Numbered from the stretch's first letter, positions 34,256 through 44,131 are shown. The stretch: DNA of 64,000 nucleotides from Flintibacter sp. KGMB00164 (GCF_008727735.1 NZ_CP044227.1:1488001-1552000), one strand, 5' to 3'. Made by a program: numbers and translations. The notes: generated from the sequence alone by a model not told the origin.

Positions 34256-34269
34256 GCAGAAAATTTAAT

Positions 34270-34558
34270 TTACTAAACCGTTGAAGCGGAGATAACGGCA
34301 GGATATGCCTTTCCAGAGAGTCCGGGGTGCTGAGAGCCGGGCAAGAAACAGCCTGTCAAATGGACCGCTGAGGGTGCAGGGAAATGTGAGGAACCTCACA
34401 GAGTATTCTGCAACGCGTGGGCATGCGTCAGTTGCCGGGGATATGTTGGTATCCCGCCAAGGGCATAGGGTCATTCCTATGAAGCAAGGTGGCACCGCGG
34501 ATAAGCTTTTTTATTCGTCCTTGACAGAAGAGATCATTCTGTCAAGGGCGATTTTTTA
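34270..34558 (+). ncRNA. T-box leader, probably tryptophan-specific
   Basis: The T-box sequence AAGGTGGCACCGCGG is at 34486-34500. The leader ends in a terminator with arms CCTTGACAGA (34519-34528) and TCTGTCAAGG (34538-34547) and a T-run at 34552-34557. In Stem I the TCAAATGGACC loop offers a TGG specifier (34361-34363), which matches tRNA-Trp and the operon that follows. Uncharged tRNA-Trp would stabilise the antiterminator and turn on the genes. Confidence 0.93.
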
Positions 34559-34599
34559 TTCTCCTTTGGCAGACACGGACCGAAGAAAGGAGAAGCACC

Positions 34600-35631
34600 A
34601 TGATCAAAGAAGCCATTGTCAAAATCGTCAGCAAAGGGGACCTCACCTATGACGAGGCCTACACCGTGATGAACGAAATTATGAGCGGCCAGACCACCCC
34701 CACCCAGAACGCCGCCTTTTTGGCGGCCCTCTCCACCAAGAGCGCCCGGGCGGAGACCACCGACGAGATTGCCGGCTGCGCCGCCGCCATGCGCGCCCAC
34801 GCCACCAAGGTAGAAACCGGGATGGAACTCTTCGAGATCGTAGGTACCGGGGGCGACAACGCCCACAGCTTCAATATCTCCACCACCTCCGCCTTAGTGG
34901 CGGCGGCAGGAGGGGTGAAGGTGGCCAAGCACGGCAACCGGGCCGCCTCCTCCCAGTGCGGCACCGCCGACTGCCTGGAGGCTCTGGGGGTAAACATCCA
35001 GCAGAGCCCGGAGAAGTGCGTGGAGCTGCTGCAGGAGGTGGGCATGTGCTTCTTCTTCGCCCAGAAGTACCACACCTCCATGAAGTACGTGGGAGCCATC
35101 CGTAAGGAGCTGGGCTTCCGCACTGTATTCAACATCCTGGGCCCCCTCACAAACCCCGGCACCCCGTCCATGCAGCTGCTGGGGGTATATGACGAATATC
35201 TGGTGCAGCCCCTGGCCCAGGTGCTCATCAGCCTGGGTGTGCGCCGGGGCATGGTGGTCTACGGACAGGATAAACTAGACGAAATTTCCCTCAGCGCCCC
35301 CACCACCGTCTGCGAAATCAAGGACGGGTGGTTTAAGAGCCGGGTCATCACCCCGGAGGAGTTTGGCTTTGCCCGCTGCACCCGGGAGGATCTGAAAGGC
35401 GGCACCCCGGCGGAGAACGCCGCCATCACCCGAGCCATCCTGAATGGAGCGCAGGGCCACAAGCGAAACGCTGTTCTCCTCAACGCCGGAGCGGCCCTGT
35501 ACATCGCCGGAAAGGCGGACACCATGGCAGATGGCGTGGCTCTGGCCGGGGAACTGATCGACTCGGGCGCGGCCACCCGCACCCTGGAGAAGCTCATCGC
35601 CGTGAGCAACCGGGAGGTGGGGGCAGAATGA
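34600..35631 (+). CDS. trpD: Anthranilate phosphoribosyltransferase
   Basis: A 343-residue TrpD. The PRPP-binding [15 protein letters not shown] segment is at about 82-96, [12 protein letters not shown] at about 108-119, and the later [19 protein letters not shown] stretch near 180. It transfers the phosphoribosyl group of PRPP to anthranilate. It is the first gene after the T-box; AAGGAGAAG precedes the ATG and its stop overlaps trpC. The trpE and trpG genes that normally come first are not present. Confidence 0.95.
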   Translation: MIKEAIVKIVSKGDLTYDEAYTVMNEIMSGQTTPTQNAAFLAALSTKSARAETTDEIAGCAAAMRAHATKVETGMELFEIVGTGGDNAHSFNISTTSALVAAAGGVKVAKHGNRAASSQCGTADCLEALGVNIQQSPEKCVELLQEVGMCFFFAQKYHTSMKYVGAIRKELGFRTVFNILGPLTNPGTPSMQLLGVYDEYLVQPLAQVLISLGVRRGMVVYGQDKLDEISLSAPTTVCEIKDGWFKSRVITPEEFGFARCTREDLKGGTPAENAAITRAILNGAQGHKRNAVLLNAGAALYIAGKADTMADGVALAGELIDSGAATRTLEKLIAVSNREVGAE

Positions 35632-36431
35632 CCATCCTGGAACAGCTGGCCGACCATGCCCGGGTGCGGGTGGCGGCGGCCAAGGAGAAGGCGGGACTGG
35701 ACACCCTCCAAGCCCAGTGCCGGTCGCTGGAGCGGACCCTGGGCCGGGGACAGGGGAGAGAGCGCTTCCAGAAAGCCCTGAGTAAGCCGGGGCTGTCCTT
35801 CCTGTGCGAGCTGAAAAAGGCGTCCCCCTCCAAAGGGCTGATCGACCCGGAGTTTCCCTATCTGGACATTGCCAAAGATTATGAGGCTGCCGGGGCGGAC
35901 GCCATCTCTTGTCTCACGGAGCCCAAGTGGTTTCTGGGCTCTGACGATATTTTCCGCCGGGTGCGGCAGTCTGTATCCCTGCCCATGCTGCGTAAGGACT
36001 TTACCGTGGACCCCTACCAGATCTATGAGGCGCGCCTCATGGGCGCCGACTGCGTGCTGCTGATCTGCGCCCTGTTGGACACCCAGACCTTGAAGGAGTA
36101 CCTGAAGCTGTGCCAGGCGCTGGGGCTGGCCGCTCTGGTGGAGACCCACGACGAGGACGAGGTCCGCTCCGCCCTGGCGGCGGGAGCCACCATTTTGGGG
36201 GTGAACAACCGCAACCTCAAGGACTTCTCTGTAGACTTCCAGAACGCCAAGCGGCTGCGGGACCTCATCCCGCCGGACGTACTCTACGTGGCCGAGTCAG
36301 GAGTAACCGGCCCCCAGGATGTGGCCGAGCTGAAGGAAGTGGGGGCCGACGCGGTGCTCATCGGGGAGACCCTGATGCGCGCTCCCAATAAGCGCTCCAT
36401 GCTGGAGCAGCTGCGGGAGGCAGCTCAATGA
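35628..36431 (+). CDS. trpC: Indole-3-glycerol phosphate synthase
   Basis: A 267-residue (beta/alpha)8 enzyme. [13 protein letters not shown] (about 61-73) holds the catalytic lysine, [21 protein letters not shown] (about 121-141) and [11 protein letters not shown] (about 187) are characteristic, and [10 protein letters not shown] (about 224) binds the phosphate. It forms indole-glycerol phosphate. 4-base overlaps with both neighbours indicate translational coupling. Confidence 0.95.
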   Translation: MTILEQLADHARVRVAAAKEKAGLDTLQAQCRSLERTLGRGQGRERFQKALSKPGLSFLCELKKASPSKGLIDPEFPYLDIAKDYEAAGADAISCLTEPKWFLGSDDIFRRVRQSVSLPMLRKDFTVDPYQIYEARLMGADCVLLICALLDTQTLKEYLKLCQALGLAALVETHDEDEVRSALAAGATILGVNNRNLKDFSVDFQNAKRLRDLIPPDVLYVAESGVTGPQDVAELKEVGADAVLIGETLMRAPNKRSMLEQLREAAQ

Positions 36432-37036
36432 CGAAAATCAAGCTGTGCGGCCTGACAAGGCCGGAGGACATCGCCGCCGCCAACACCCTGGAGCCGGACT
36501 TTGTGGGCTTTGTCTTTGCCCCCAAAAGCCGGCGATATGTCACCGGGGAGCAAGCCCGGACGCTTCGCAAACAGCTCTCGCCCACAATTCAGGCGGTGGG
36601 GGTATTTGTGGACGAGGAACCAGAGCGGGTGGCCGCCCTGCTGGAGGCAGGGATCATCGACCTGGCCCAGCTCCACGGCAGGGAGGACGAGGGTTATCTG
36701 GAACGGCTGCGGGCTTTGACTAAAAAATCCATCATCCAGGCGTTTCAAATCAAAAACCAAAAGGATCTGGAGCGGGCGCAGGCAAGCTCGGCGGACTATA
36801 TTCTGCTGGACTCGGGAGCCGGAACAGGAACCACCTTTGACTGGGGGTTATTAACCAGCGTCCGCCGCCCCTACCTTTTAGCCGGAGGGCTGGGACCGGA
36901 CAACGTGGCTCAGGCCATTGGATTTCTCCATCCCTGGGGGGTGGATGTGAGCTCCGGCATTGAAACCGGGGGCGTGAAAGATTTTCATAAGATGGCAGCC
37001 TTTGTGGCGGCCGTACGAAAGGAAGAGAAGGTATGA
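36428..37036 (+). CDS. trpF: Phosphoribosylanthranilate isomerase
   Basis: A 202-residue TrpF. The catalytic Cys lies in [10 protein letters not shown] (residue 7 region) and the acid Asp in [14 protein letters not shown] (about 126-139); [11 protein letters not shown] and [15 protein letters not shown] are the phosphate and C-terminal motifs. It performs the Amadori rearrangement before the TrpC step. It overlaps trpC and trpB by 4 bases. Confidence 0.94.
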   Translation: MTKIKLCGLTRPEDIAAANTLEPDFVGFVFAPKSRRYVTGEQARTLRKQLSPTIQAVGVFVDEEPERVAALLEAGIIDLAQLHGREDEGYLERLRALTKKSIIQAFQIKNQKDLERAQASSADYILLDSGAGTGTTFDWGLLTSVRRPYLLAGGLGPDNVAQAIGFLHPWGVDVSSGIETGGVKDFHKMAAFVAAVRKEEKV

Positions 37037-38223
37037 CAAATCCCAAGGGCCGCTTCGGGATCCACGGTGGTCAGTACATCCCTGAGACCCTGATGAATGC
37101 GGTGATCGAACTGGAAGAGGCCTACGAGCACTATAAAAACGACCCGGAGTTTAACCGGGAACTGACGGAGCTGCTCAACGAGTATGCCGGGCGGCCCTCC
37201 CGGCTGTACTATGCGAAAAAAATGACCCGGGACCTGGGCGGCGCGAAAATCTACCTCAAGCGGGAGGACCTCAATCACACCGGAGCCCATAAGATCAACA
37301 ACGTCCTGGGTCAGGCCCTTCTGGCCAAGAAGATGGGCAAGACCCGTCTCATTGCCGAGACCGGCGCAGGACAGCACGGGGTGGCCACCGCCACCGCCGC
37401 CGCCCTGATGGGCATGGAGTGCGTGGTGTTCATGGGGGAGGAGGACACCGTCCGACAGGCCCTAAACGTATATCGCATGCGCCTGCTGGGGGCCACGGTG
37501 GTGCCCGTCACCACCGGCACCGCCACCTTGAAGGACGCGGTGTCGGAGGCCATGCGGGAGTGGACCTCCCGCATCGACGACACCCACTACTGTTTGGGCT
37601 CCGTGATGGGTCCTCACCCGTTCCCCACCATCGTGCGGGACTTCCAGGCCGTCATTTCCAAGGAAATCAAAGAGCAGATGCTGGCCAAGGAGGGCCGCCT
37701 GCCTGATGCCGTGGTGGCCTGTGTGGGGGGCGGCTCCAACGCCATCGGCAGTTTTTATCACTTTATTGACGACAAGCAGGTGCGGCTTATTGGCTGTGAG
37801 GCAGCCGGACGGGGCATCGACACCTTTGAGACGGCGGCTACCGTCAACACCGGCCGCTTAGGGATCTTCCACGGCATGAAGTCCTACTTCTGCCAGGATG
37901 AGTACGGCCAGATCGCCCCCGTCTACTCCATCTCCGCCGGGCTGGACTACCCCGGTGTGGGACCGGAACATGCCTGGCTTCACGACATCGGCCGGGCGGA
38001 GTACGTCCCCGTCACCGACGACGAGGCGGTGGATGCCTTCGAGTATCTGGCCCGAACCGAGGGGATCATCCCGGCCATTGAGTCTGCCCACGCGGTGGCC
38101 TACGCCAGGAAGATGGCCCCCACCATGTCCAAAGACCAAACTCTCGTTATCACGATCTCGGGCCGGGGGGACAAGGACTGCGCCGCCATTGCCCGTTACA
38201 GAGGGGAGGACATCCATGAGTAA
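37033..38223 (+). CDS. trpB: Tryptophan synthase beta subunit
   Basis: A 396-residue TrpB of the standard (TrpB1) type. The cofactor lysine lies in [15 protein letters not shown] (about 80-94), the glutamate in [13 protein letters not shown] (about 107) and the phosphate loop in [12 protein letters not shown] (about 231-242). It joins indole and serine. Its start overlaps trpF, and trpA begins 8 bases before its end. Confidence 0.95.
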   Translation: MTNPKGRFGIHGGQYIPETLMNAVIELEEAYEHYKNDPEFNRELTELLNEYAGRPSRLYYAKKMTRDLGGAKIYLKREDLNHTGAHKINNVLGQALLAKKMGKTRLIAETGAGQHGVATATAAALMGMECVVFMGEEDTVRQALNVYRMRLLGATVVPVTTGTATLKDAVSEAMREWTSRIDDTHYCLGSVMGPHPFPTIVRDFQAVISKEIKEQMLAKEGRLPDAVVACVGGGSNAIGSFYHFIDDKQVRLIGCEAAGRGIDTFETAATVNTGRLGIFHGMKSYFCQDEYGQIAPVYSISAGLDYPGVGPEHAWLHDIGRAEYVPVTDDEAVDAFEYLARTEGIIPAIESAHAVAYARKMAPTMSKDQTLVITISGRGDKDCAAIARYRGEDIHE

Positions 38224-38983
38224 GATCAAAACTGCCTTTGACCACGGCAAGGCGTTTATTGCCTTTCTCACCTGCGGCGACCCAGACCTGGAGACCACCG
38301 CCGCTGCCGTTCGCGCTGCTGCCGCCAACGGAGCCGACCTCATCGAGCTGGGCATACCCTTCTCCGACCCCACCGCCGAGGGTCCCGTTATTCAGGGAGC
38401 CAACCTGCGCGCCCTGAAGGGGGGCGTCACCACGGACAAGATTTTCGCCCTGGTGGAGAAGCTGCGAAAGGACGTGACCATCCCTCTGGTGTTCATGACC
38501 TACGCCAACGTGGTCTTCTCCTACGGCACCGACCGCTTCCTGGCCCGGGCGGCGGAAGTTGGGGTGGACGGCATCATCCTGCCCGACGTCCCCTACGAGG
38601 AGAAGGAGGAGTTTGCCGCACCCTGCCGCGCCCACGGCCTGGACTTTATTTCTCTCATCGCCCCCACGTCGGAGCACCGCATCGCCGCCATTGCCAGGGA
38701 GGCGGAGGGCTTTCTCTATCTGGTGTCCAGCCTGGGGGTCACCGGCACCCGCAGCGAGATCACCACGGACCTGGGCTCCATCGTGAACGCAGTGCGGGAG
38801 AACACCCAGGTCCCCTGCGCCATCGGCTTTGGCATCTCCACTCCGGAGCAGGCCGGACAGATGGCCCAGCTGGCCGACGGAGTGATTGTGGGCTCGGCCA
38901 TTGTCAAACTATTGGAGCAATACGGTACCCAGGCTCCTCAGCACATCGCCGCCTATGTAAAATCCATGAAAGAGGCCATGTAA
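38216..38983 (+). CDS. trpA: Tryptophan synthase alpha subunit
   Basis: A 255-residue TrpA. The catalytic glutamate is in [20 protein letters not shown] (about 41-60), the aspartate in [14 protein letters not shown] (about 115-128), and the phosphate-binding loop in GFGISTPEQ (about 204). The ATG at 38216, preceded by GAGGGGAGGA, was chosen by this site and by protein length; it overlaps trpB by 8 bases. It cleaves indole-glycerol phosphate to indole. Confidence 0.95.
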   Translation: MSKIKTAFDHGKAFIAFLTCGDPDLETTAAAVRAAAANGADLIELGIPFSDPTAEGPVIQGANLRALKGGVTTDKIFALVEKLRKDVTIPLVFMTYANVVFSYGTDRFLARAAEVGVDGIILPDVPYEEKEEFAAPCRAHGLDFISLIAPTSEHRIAAIAREAEGFLYLVSSLGVTGTRSEITTDLGSIVNAVRENTQVPCAIGFGISTPEQAGQMAQLADGVIVGSAIVKLLEQYGTQAPQHIAAYVKSMKEAM

Positions 38984-39000
38984 AGAATCGGGCTATCCCG

Positions 39001-39029
39001 TTGCGCCCTAACATATTGGATGGTAAAAT
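39001..39029 (+). promoter_or_regulatory. Promoter of the SDR gene
   Basis: TTGCGC (39001-39006), 17 bases, TAAAAT (39024-39029). Confidence 0.6.
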
Positions 39030-39088
39030 AAAGAAGACAGATGGGTTTATTGTTCCGTCTGATCTATCACGGAAAGAAGGTTGATTGT

Positions 39089-39853
39089 ATGGACCGTTTG
39101 AAGGATAAGGTAGTCATTTTGTCGGGCGGCAACTCCGGCATCGGCGCCTGCGCGGCCAAGCTGTTTGCCGCTGAAGGGGCCAAGGTAGTGATCTCCGCCC
39201 GGCGTGTGGAGGCGCTGGACGCAGTGGCGGAGGAGATCCGCCAGGCCGGGGGAGAGGTTCTGGCTATTCCCTGCGACATTTCCAAGCCGGAGCAGTGCGC
39301 CGCCGTGGTGGCCAAGACGGTGGAGACCTTCGGCACAGTAGACGTGCTGGTGAACAACGCTGGGGTGCTGGACAGCGGTCTGGACGCCATCGAGAAGATC
39401 AGCGATGACACCATCGACCGCCTGGTGGACACCAACACCAAGGGTACCCTTTACCTCACCCGGGAGGCTGCCAAGGTACTCATGGCTAAAAAGAGCGGTT
39501 CCATTGTCAATGTGGCCAGCGTGGCAGGCTACTGCGGCAACGGCGGCGCGGCCTATGTGGCCAGTAAGGCAGCCATCATCGGCTTGACCAAGAATATCGC
39601 CATGCGGGGCGCTTCCGTCAATGTGCGCTGCAATGCGGTGTGCCCCGGCACAGTAGCCACTCCCATGACCGCCGGTCTCAACCCCGCCAACCTGGACCCG
39701 GATATGATGGGCGCCATGGCTAAGCACGCCGACCTTACCCTGCCCGTGTGCCAGCCTCAGGATGTGGCCAATCTGCTGCTGTTTTTGGCCAGCGACGAGT
39801 CCAAAGCAGTGACCGGACAGGTGCTGGTCATTGATTACGGCGCCAACCTGTAA
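39089..39853 (+). CDS. Short-chain dehydrogenase/reductase (classical SDR)
   Basis: A 254-residue classical SDR. The cofactor motif is SGGNSGIGACAAKLF (residues 12-26), the structural NNAG motif is at about 87-90, and the catalytic residues appear as Ser in NVASVAGY (about 140) and Y-x-x-x-K in YVASK (about 155-159). Arg in SARRVE (about 38) suggests NADP preference. Substrate not assignable. The ATG at 39089 follows AGAAGG by 8 bases; the in-frame start 16 codons earlier has no such site. It is separated from trpA by a promoter, so it is its own unit. Confidence 0.85.
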   Translation: MDRLKDKVVILSGGNSGIGACAAKLFAAEGAKVVISARRVEALDAVAEEIRQAGGEVLAIPCDISKPEQCAAVVAKTVETFGTVDVLVNNAGVLDSGLDAIEKISDDTIDRLVDTNTKGTLYLTREAAKVLMAKKSGSIVNVASVAGYCGNGGAAYVASKAAIIGLTKNIAMRGASVNVRCNAVCPGTVATPMTAGLNPANLDPDMMGAMAKHADLTLPVCQPQDVANLLLFLASDESKAVTGQVLVIDYGANL

Positions 39854-39889
39854 TTTCTTTCTTCCGCGGATCTGCCTGATGTTCCAGGC

Positions 39890-40063
39890 TTGCCGGAATT
39901 TCAAACAAATGGTATGATACCTATACCGGCTTTGCCGGAATATCAAGTTCAGGAGACATGCTGTTTGAAACGAAACAACACCTTGGAGATTGTGCCCTGA
40001 CCGGGAGGCCGGAGCACGATCCGCAGGCCTCCCAATATTGAATCCACAATATTCAGGAGGAAA
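39890..40063 (+). promoter_or_regulatory. GNAT leader: promoter, possible short ORF and two hairpins
   Basis: TTGCCG (39890-39895), 17 bases, TATGAT (39913-39918). The leader has an ATG at 39958 with AGGAGA upstream that opens a 27-codon reading frame ending at about 40041. Within its end are GGGAGGCC/GGCCTCCC arms (about 40001-40033) and then AATATTG-AATCCA-CAATATT (about 40034-40053), directly before the AGGAGG of the GNAT gene. This might be an attenuation device. Confidence 0.45.
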
Positions 40064-40068
40064 CAATC

Positions 40069-40695
40069 ATGAAGCAACATAACATCATCATCCGCCAAGA
40101 GACTCCCGCAGACTATGCCGCCGTGGAGCACCTGACCCGGGAGGCATTTTGGAATGTGTACCGTCCCGGCTGTCTGGAGCACTATGTGGTCCATGTGCTG
40201 CGCAATGACCCCGCCTTTGTGCCCGAGCTGGACCTAGTCATGGAGCAGGATGGAGCGCTCATCGGCCATGTTCTGTATATGCGCGCCATCATCAAGGCTG
40301 ACGACGGTCGGGAGATCCCTATGATGACCTTTGGGCCCATCAGTATCCGCCCCGACCTTCAGCGCCGGGGATTGGGCAAGTATCTGTTGGACTATTCCAT
40401 GGAAAAAGCCAAGGAACTGGGAGCAGGTGTTCTGTGCATCGAGGGAAACCTGGATTTCTATGGCAAATCCGGCTTTGTTTTGGCCGGGACCCAGGGAATC
40501 CGCTACCACGGGGAACCGGAGCAGGAACTGGTGCCATATTTTCTGCTGAAAGAGCTCCGTCTGGGCTTTCTGGACGGCGTGACCGGTGTCTATCATACGC
40601 CCCAAGGTTACTATGTGGATGAGGCTGCGGCCGAGGTCTTTGACCGGAGCTTTCCGCCTAAAGAAAAATTGAAGCTGCCCGGGCAGCTGTTTTGA
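40069..40695 (+). CDS. GNAT-family N-acetyltransferase
   Basis: A 208-residue GNAT protein. The acetyl-CoA pyrophosphate loop RPDLQRRGLGKYLL (about 99-112) is intact and the FYGKSGFVLAG segment (about 130-140) is motif B. The N-terminal part (1-90) binds the acceptor, and a C-terminal extension (about 160-208) is present in this subfamily. The acceptor is unknown: it could be a small amine, an antibiotic or a protein. It has its own promoter and terminator. Confidence 0.85.
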   Translation: MKQHNIIIRQETPADYAAVEHLTREAFWNVYRPGCLEHYVVHVLRNDPAFVPELDLVMEQDGALIGHVLYMRAIIKADDGREIPMMTFGPISIRPDLQRRGLGKYLLDYSMEKAKELGAGVLCIEGNLDFYGKSGFVLAGTQGIRYHGEPEQELVPYFLLKELRLGFLDGVTGVYHTPQGYYVDEAAAEVFDRSFPPKEKLKLPGQLF

Positions 40696-40701
40696 AGCAG
40701 A

Positions 40702-40740
40702 GAAGAGGGACTGCGGCATATGCCGCAGTCCCTCTCTTTT
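40702..40740. terminator. Bidirectional terminator after the GNAT gene
   Basis: GAAGAGGGACTGCGGCAT and ATGCCGCAGTCCCTCTC arms form a long near-perfect hairpin followed by TTTTCTTTTT. Confidence 0.9.
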
Positions 40741-40755
40741 CTTTTTGGGAAAGTT

Positions 40756-41802
40756 TCAGCCCTCTTCCCGGAGCAGCGGACGAAGCTGTTCATACTCCGG
40801 ACTTCCCCGGAAAAAGGCAAATTCTTCGCTGTGCTCCAGGTCGTCCGTAATCCGGTCATAGAGAGATTGGGCCAGAGCAGCCAGATCCCCGTCTCCCATG
40901 TGGCGGTAAAGAGGACACGTCTGGGGAGTCCAGGGTTCTTTCAGTACAGGAAGAATGTGGCGGAGGGCAGACAGACAGGCAGCCCTGTCCTGCCGGAGAG
41001 AGGCCAGCTGGAATTTGGCGGTGTAGGGGATCCACTGGGTTACATGGAGCAGGCTGGAGACCTGCTGATAAGTATCCGCACAGAACTGGGCATCCTGTGG
41101 GCGGCCCTCTTTTTCCGCAATTTCCATCAGATGAATCAACGCCGTTTGCAGCTCTGTGGCACTCTGAAGGATCCGGCGCTCCCAAAGCCGCTGGGCATCC
41201 TCCCATTTTTCCTGCTGGGTGTAGAGGGTGGCCAACTGCTCCTCTTTATCGATGCGGGTGGATGGGATGGTATTGATAAGCTCTTCCGCCCGGGTGAAAT
41301 CCTTCCGGTTGCGGTGATAGGCGATGCACATGGTCAAGGCCGCATCCCGGATTTCCGGTGTCTGACTGTGGGACATACTCTCATAAAAGGGGATCAACCG
41401 GTCGGTATAGGCGTCCGGGTTTGGAACGCCGTGGAGGAACCTAGCGCCGTCCAGATAGAAAATTGCCGTGTAAATCAGCTTTTCACAGATGGGGTACTGA
41501 TGGATCTGGTCCATGGCCCGCTGGAACGCGGCGTCATAGCTCTCCTGAGAGATCATGCGGTCCAGTTCTTCCAGAAAACGGGCAATCTCCTCGTCGCTCA
41601 GCTCCTCCTGAAAGGACAGCAGGGTGTTGAGGTCGGTCCTCAGCACCCGGGCCAGGGCGGGCAGGGTGGTAATGTCTGGGTAGGTGGTCCCTTTTTCCCA
41701 CTTATGGACCGCCGGAGCCGACACGCCCAGATAGTCGGCCAACTGTTCCTGGGTTAGGGAGAGGGTCTTTCGCTTCTCCCGGATGATCTCGCCAAGCTTC
41801 AT
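40756..41802 (-). CDS. XRE-type regulator with TPR-like C-terminal sensor domain
   Basis: A 348-residue protein. Residues 1-62 are an XRE helix-turn-helix (TQEQLADYLGVSAPAVHKWEKG). The remaining part (about 85-340) is all-helical with repeats of TPR character (e.g. LATLYTQQEKWEDAQRLW, about 190-207). This layout recalls peptide- or metabolite-sensing regulators of the RRNPPA kind, although no partner peptide gene is visible. A minus-strand promoter is TTGTTC (41860-41855), 17 bases, TATGAT (41837-41832). It lies next to, but separate from, the PAS-AAA regulator gene. Confidence 0.8.
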   Translation of the reverse strand: MKLGEIIREKRKTLSLTQEQLADYLGVSAPAVHKWEKGTTYPDITTLPALARVLRTDLNTLLSFQEELSDEEIARFLEELDRMISQESYDAAFQRAMDQIHQYPICEKLIYTAIFYLDGARFLHGVPNPDAYTDRLIPFYESMSHSQTPEIRDAALTMCIAYHRNRKDFTRAEELINTIPSTRIDKEEQLATLYTQQEKWEDAQRLWERRILQSATELQTALIHLMEIAEKEGRPQDAQFCADTYQQVSSLLHVTQWIPYTAKFQLASLRQDRAACLSALRHILPVLKEPWTPQTCPLYRHMGDGDLAALAQSLYDRITDDLEHSEEFAFFRGSPEYEQLRPLLREEG

Positions 41803-41831
41803 CGTTCTACCTCCCTTTCTCTTGTATCTCC

Positions 41832-41860
41832 ATCATAACAGAGGCAGGAGAGAGGAACAA
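41832..41860 (-). promoter_or_regulatory. Promoter of the XRE-TPR regulator
   Basis: Minus strand TTGTTC, 17 bases, TATGAT, about 25 bases from the ATG at 41802. Confidence 0.6.
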
Positions 41861-41944
41861 TAGCGCGGTAGTTATATGAATCGGTCAAAAAAGTAACTGT
41901 GGGTTAAATTCACTGTTTCTCTTTTAGAATTGAGTGATTCCTGC

Positions 41945-43819
41945 TCAAGAAGACGATCCGGAAGACAATTTCCGCCAAAGGGTGGTCCGGCTCAAGCCCA
42001 GCTTTTCTGCCAAGGCAGCATTGCCATAGCCCAGAATTTCTTTGGCTGCGGCCACGCCGGCTTGAAATTGACCGGGATCCTCCGCCGCTCCGGGAGAGAG
42101 TGCGGGATATTGCAGCAGCAGGGACTGAAACAGTGCCTGCTCTCCAATGGCGTTGGTCAGCAGGCGGCAGCGGGTATTCACCGTGCTGCCTGGCTCCATA
42201 CTGAGGGCATACAGGTAGCGCTGACAAACAGCGGACAGTTCCTCCAGGTTGCCCGGCCAGTGGTAGAAGGACAGCAGCTGTTCCATGCGGCTGGAAAGGC
42301 GGGGAACTTGTTCAGCCCGCTCGGTATATTGTCTCAGATACCGCATGAACAGGGCGGGAATATCTGCGGGGTGCTCCCGAAGAGGCGGCAAGGTCAAGGT
42401 CAGGATCCCACACAGTTCTCGCAGGGCAGGGGAGAAGTACTGAGCTTCCTCCGGGGTGGCCAGGGTGATAAACCGGACACGGAGCGGGATCGCCATCTGT
42501 CCACCCAGGTGTTTGATCCTCTGATGGCGCATCACATCCATCAGGCAGGAAAGCGCCTGGGGCTGGGCCTGATCCAGGTGCTCCAGTACGACGGTACCCT
42601 GTTGAGCAAATTCCAGCATGCTCTCCACGGTACGGCCATCCTGTTCCATCCCAAGCAGCAGCCGGCCTGCATCCTGGCTGGAAAAGGCAGCAAAATTGAT
42701 GCGCACATAGGGGCTGTTTTCCCCGAAGGCCGCATTATGAATACACTGAGCCAGCCACTCCCGGCCACTTCCTTCCTCACCCAAAATGGTCAAGCTCAGG
42801 GGAACGTGGGCATACTGCAGTGCCTGACGGGTACAGCCATCCAATCCGGCACAGCAGGCCATCCAATCCGCAAAAGTAGCCTGGGCCTTGGACTCCGGCA
42901 GACTGACGGGCAAATTTCGCTTCCGGCTGCGGGTATCCATGTAAAAGGTGGTCAAAACCCCAAGGGACTCCTCCCGCAGCTGTATTTTGGTCTGCACACA
43001 GCGGAACATCGTATCCTGAATAAGATGGTATCCGTCCTGCTGCTCTTGTGTACCCGCCAGAAAGCGGGAGGTTTTCAGGGTCGGGAAGATCTGATCGATG
43101 TGCCGCCCCCGAACGTCCCGGCCGGAAAACCCGGTGAGCTGCTGGGCTGCCCGGTTAAAAAGAATTACCTCTCCCATGGCATTACAAACCATCACGCCAA
43201 AGGTGGAGTTATTGACAATGGAGCGGAGAATGGTCTGATTCTTCTGCTCCTGATGCAGTTGACGGGCCAGTCGGCGGGCGTCTTCCAGCGCCTGGGCAAT
43301 GCTCGGTTTCCCGGGATAGAGAAGAATGCCCGCTTTTCCAAGTTTTTCGGCTGTCTCTACGGCGTGGGAGGCTCCAATAATCATATCACAGTCGGTTTGC
43401 GCGATCTTTTCCTCCAGCTCCTGGGTATCCTCGTAGGTCAAAAGGGTCACAGGATCTCCTAACAGCCGCTCATAGGCAGCCATATCCGGAAGATGGACGC
43501 GATAATACAAAACAATGGCTGGGCGGCGCCCCCGCTCCAGCGCGGAGTGCAGTGCGGTCAGGTAATCCAGATCTCCCACAGGGATCTCCACCAGGTGGCC
43601 CTGTCCCTGCCGGACAAATTCAGCGGCGTTGGCTGCGCCGCCTACAAATACCTCACACCCATTTCGGCGTCCCTGCTCCACACAGGCCTGCAGGGTATCA
43701 GCTGTGCAATTCATTACCTGGATCTCCGTATCCGGCCAGGAGAGCTCCGACAGGACCTCTCGGGCCAATTGGGTAAGCTGACCATAGCCCAGAAAGCCAA
43801 TTCGGTATCGATAGGCCAC
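41945..43819 (-). CDS. PrpR-like PAS / AAA+ / Fis-HTH regulator without GAFTGA
   Basis: A 624-residue protein with the domain order of sigma-54 activators of the PrpR class: a PrpR_N-like sensor (about 5-175), a PAS domain (about 200-300), an AAA+ domain (about 330-560) and a Fis-type helix-turn-helix (about 592-620, NAALAEKLGLSRTTLWRKL). The AAA+ part is degenerate: Walker A is GEEGSGREWLA (Arg for the essential Lys), Walker B is VVLEHLDQ, and the sigma-54-binding GAFTGA loop is absent. I infer a sigma-70-type regulator without ATP hydrolysis, like TyrR-type drift. It starts with GTG after GAGGAGGG and is divergent from the CoA-transferase operon, the likely target. Confidence 0.85.
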   Translation of the reverse strand: MAYRYRIGFLGYGQLTQLAREVLSELSWPDTEIQVMNCTADTLQACVEQGRRNGCEVFVGGAANAAEFVRQGQGHLVEIPVGDLDYLTALHSALERGRRPAIVLYYRVHLPDMAAYERLLGDPVTLLTYEDTQELEEKIAQTDCDMIIGASHAVETAEKLGKAGILLYPGKPSIAQALEDARRLARQLHQEQKNQTILRSIVNNSTFGVMVCNAMGEVILFNRAAQQLTGFSGRDVRGRHIDQIFPTLKTSRFLAGTQEQQDGYHLIQDTMFRCVQTKIQLREESLGVLTTFYMDTRSRKRNLPVSLPESKAQATFADWMACCAGLDGCTRQALQYAHVPLSLTILGEEGSGREWLAQCIHNAAFGENSPYVRINFAAFSSQDAGRLLLGMEQDGRTVESMLEFAQQGTVVLEHLDQAQPQALSCLMDVMRHQRIKHLGGQMAIPLRVRFITLATPEEAQYFSPALRELCGILTLTLPPLREHPADIPALFMRYLRQYTERAEQVPRLSSRMEQLLSFYHWPGNLEELSAVCQRYLYALSMEPGSTVNTRCRLLTNAIGEQALFQSLLLQYPALSPGAAEDPGQFQAGVAAAKEILGYGNAALAEKLGLSRTTLWRKLSSGSSS

Positions 43820-44131
43820 AGGTTTCCCTCCTCTATCCCTGAAAGTGGATTGATTTTATCATTATAATATGAAAATTATTTGGAAACAAGGGGATGCACT
43901 CTATGATGCGCCCCCTTGTTTTGTTTAATTTTCATAAGAAACACAGCAGAATCTGTCGGTGTTATCGTCCAAAAACGACGACCTGTCCATTGTATTTTGT
44001 TTCATGCCGCTTCTATTCTTGATTTTTGAAACGTCACTTTCCAAATTCCTTTAAGAAAGTTTAACAAATTGCTGGTTTTCCTCCTATGTAGTACTTTTAA
44101 CTCACAAAAGCTGAAAGCGGAGGTGCCAAAT
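43820..44131. promoter_or_regulatory. Divergent control region between the PAS-AAA regulator and the CoA-transferase operon
   Basis: AT-rich gap with no gene. Minus-strand promoter: TTGTTT (43889-43884), 17 bases, TATAAT (43866-43861). An inverted repeat with 10-base arms AAACAAGGGG (43884-43893) and CCCCTTGTTT (43912-43921) overlaps this -35. Plus-strand promoter candidate: TTGCTG (44069-44074), 17 bases, TACTTT (44092-44097). No sigma-54 promoter (TGGCAC-N5-TTGC) is visible. Confidence 0.6.

Noticed and set aside
44040-44100. Sigma-54 promoter for the CoA-transferase operon
   Set aside because: A TTGCT occurs at 44069, but no GG doublet is at the -24 position, and the adjacent regulator lacks GAFTGA.
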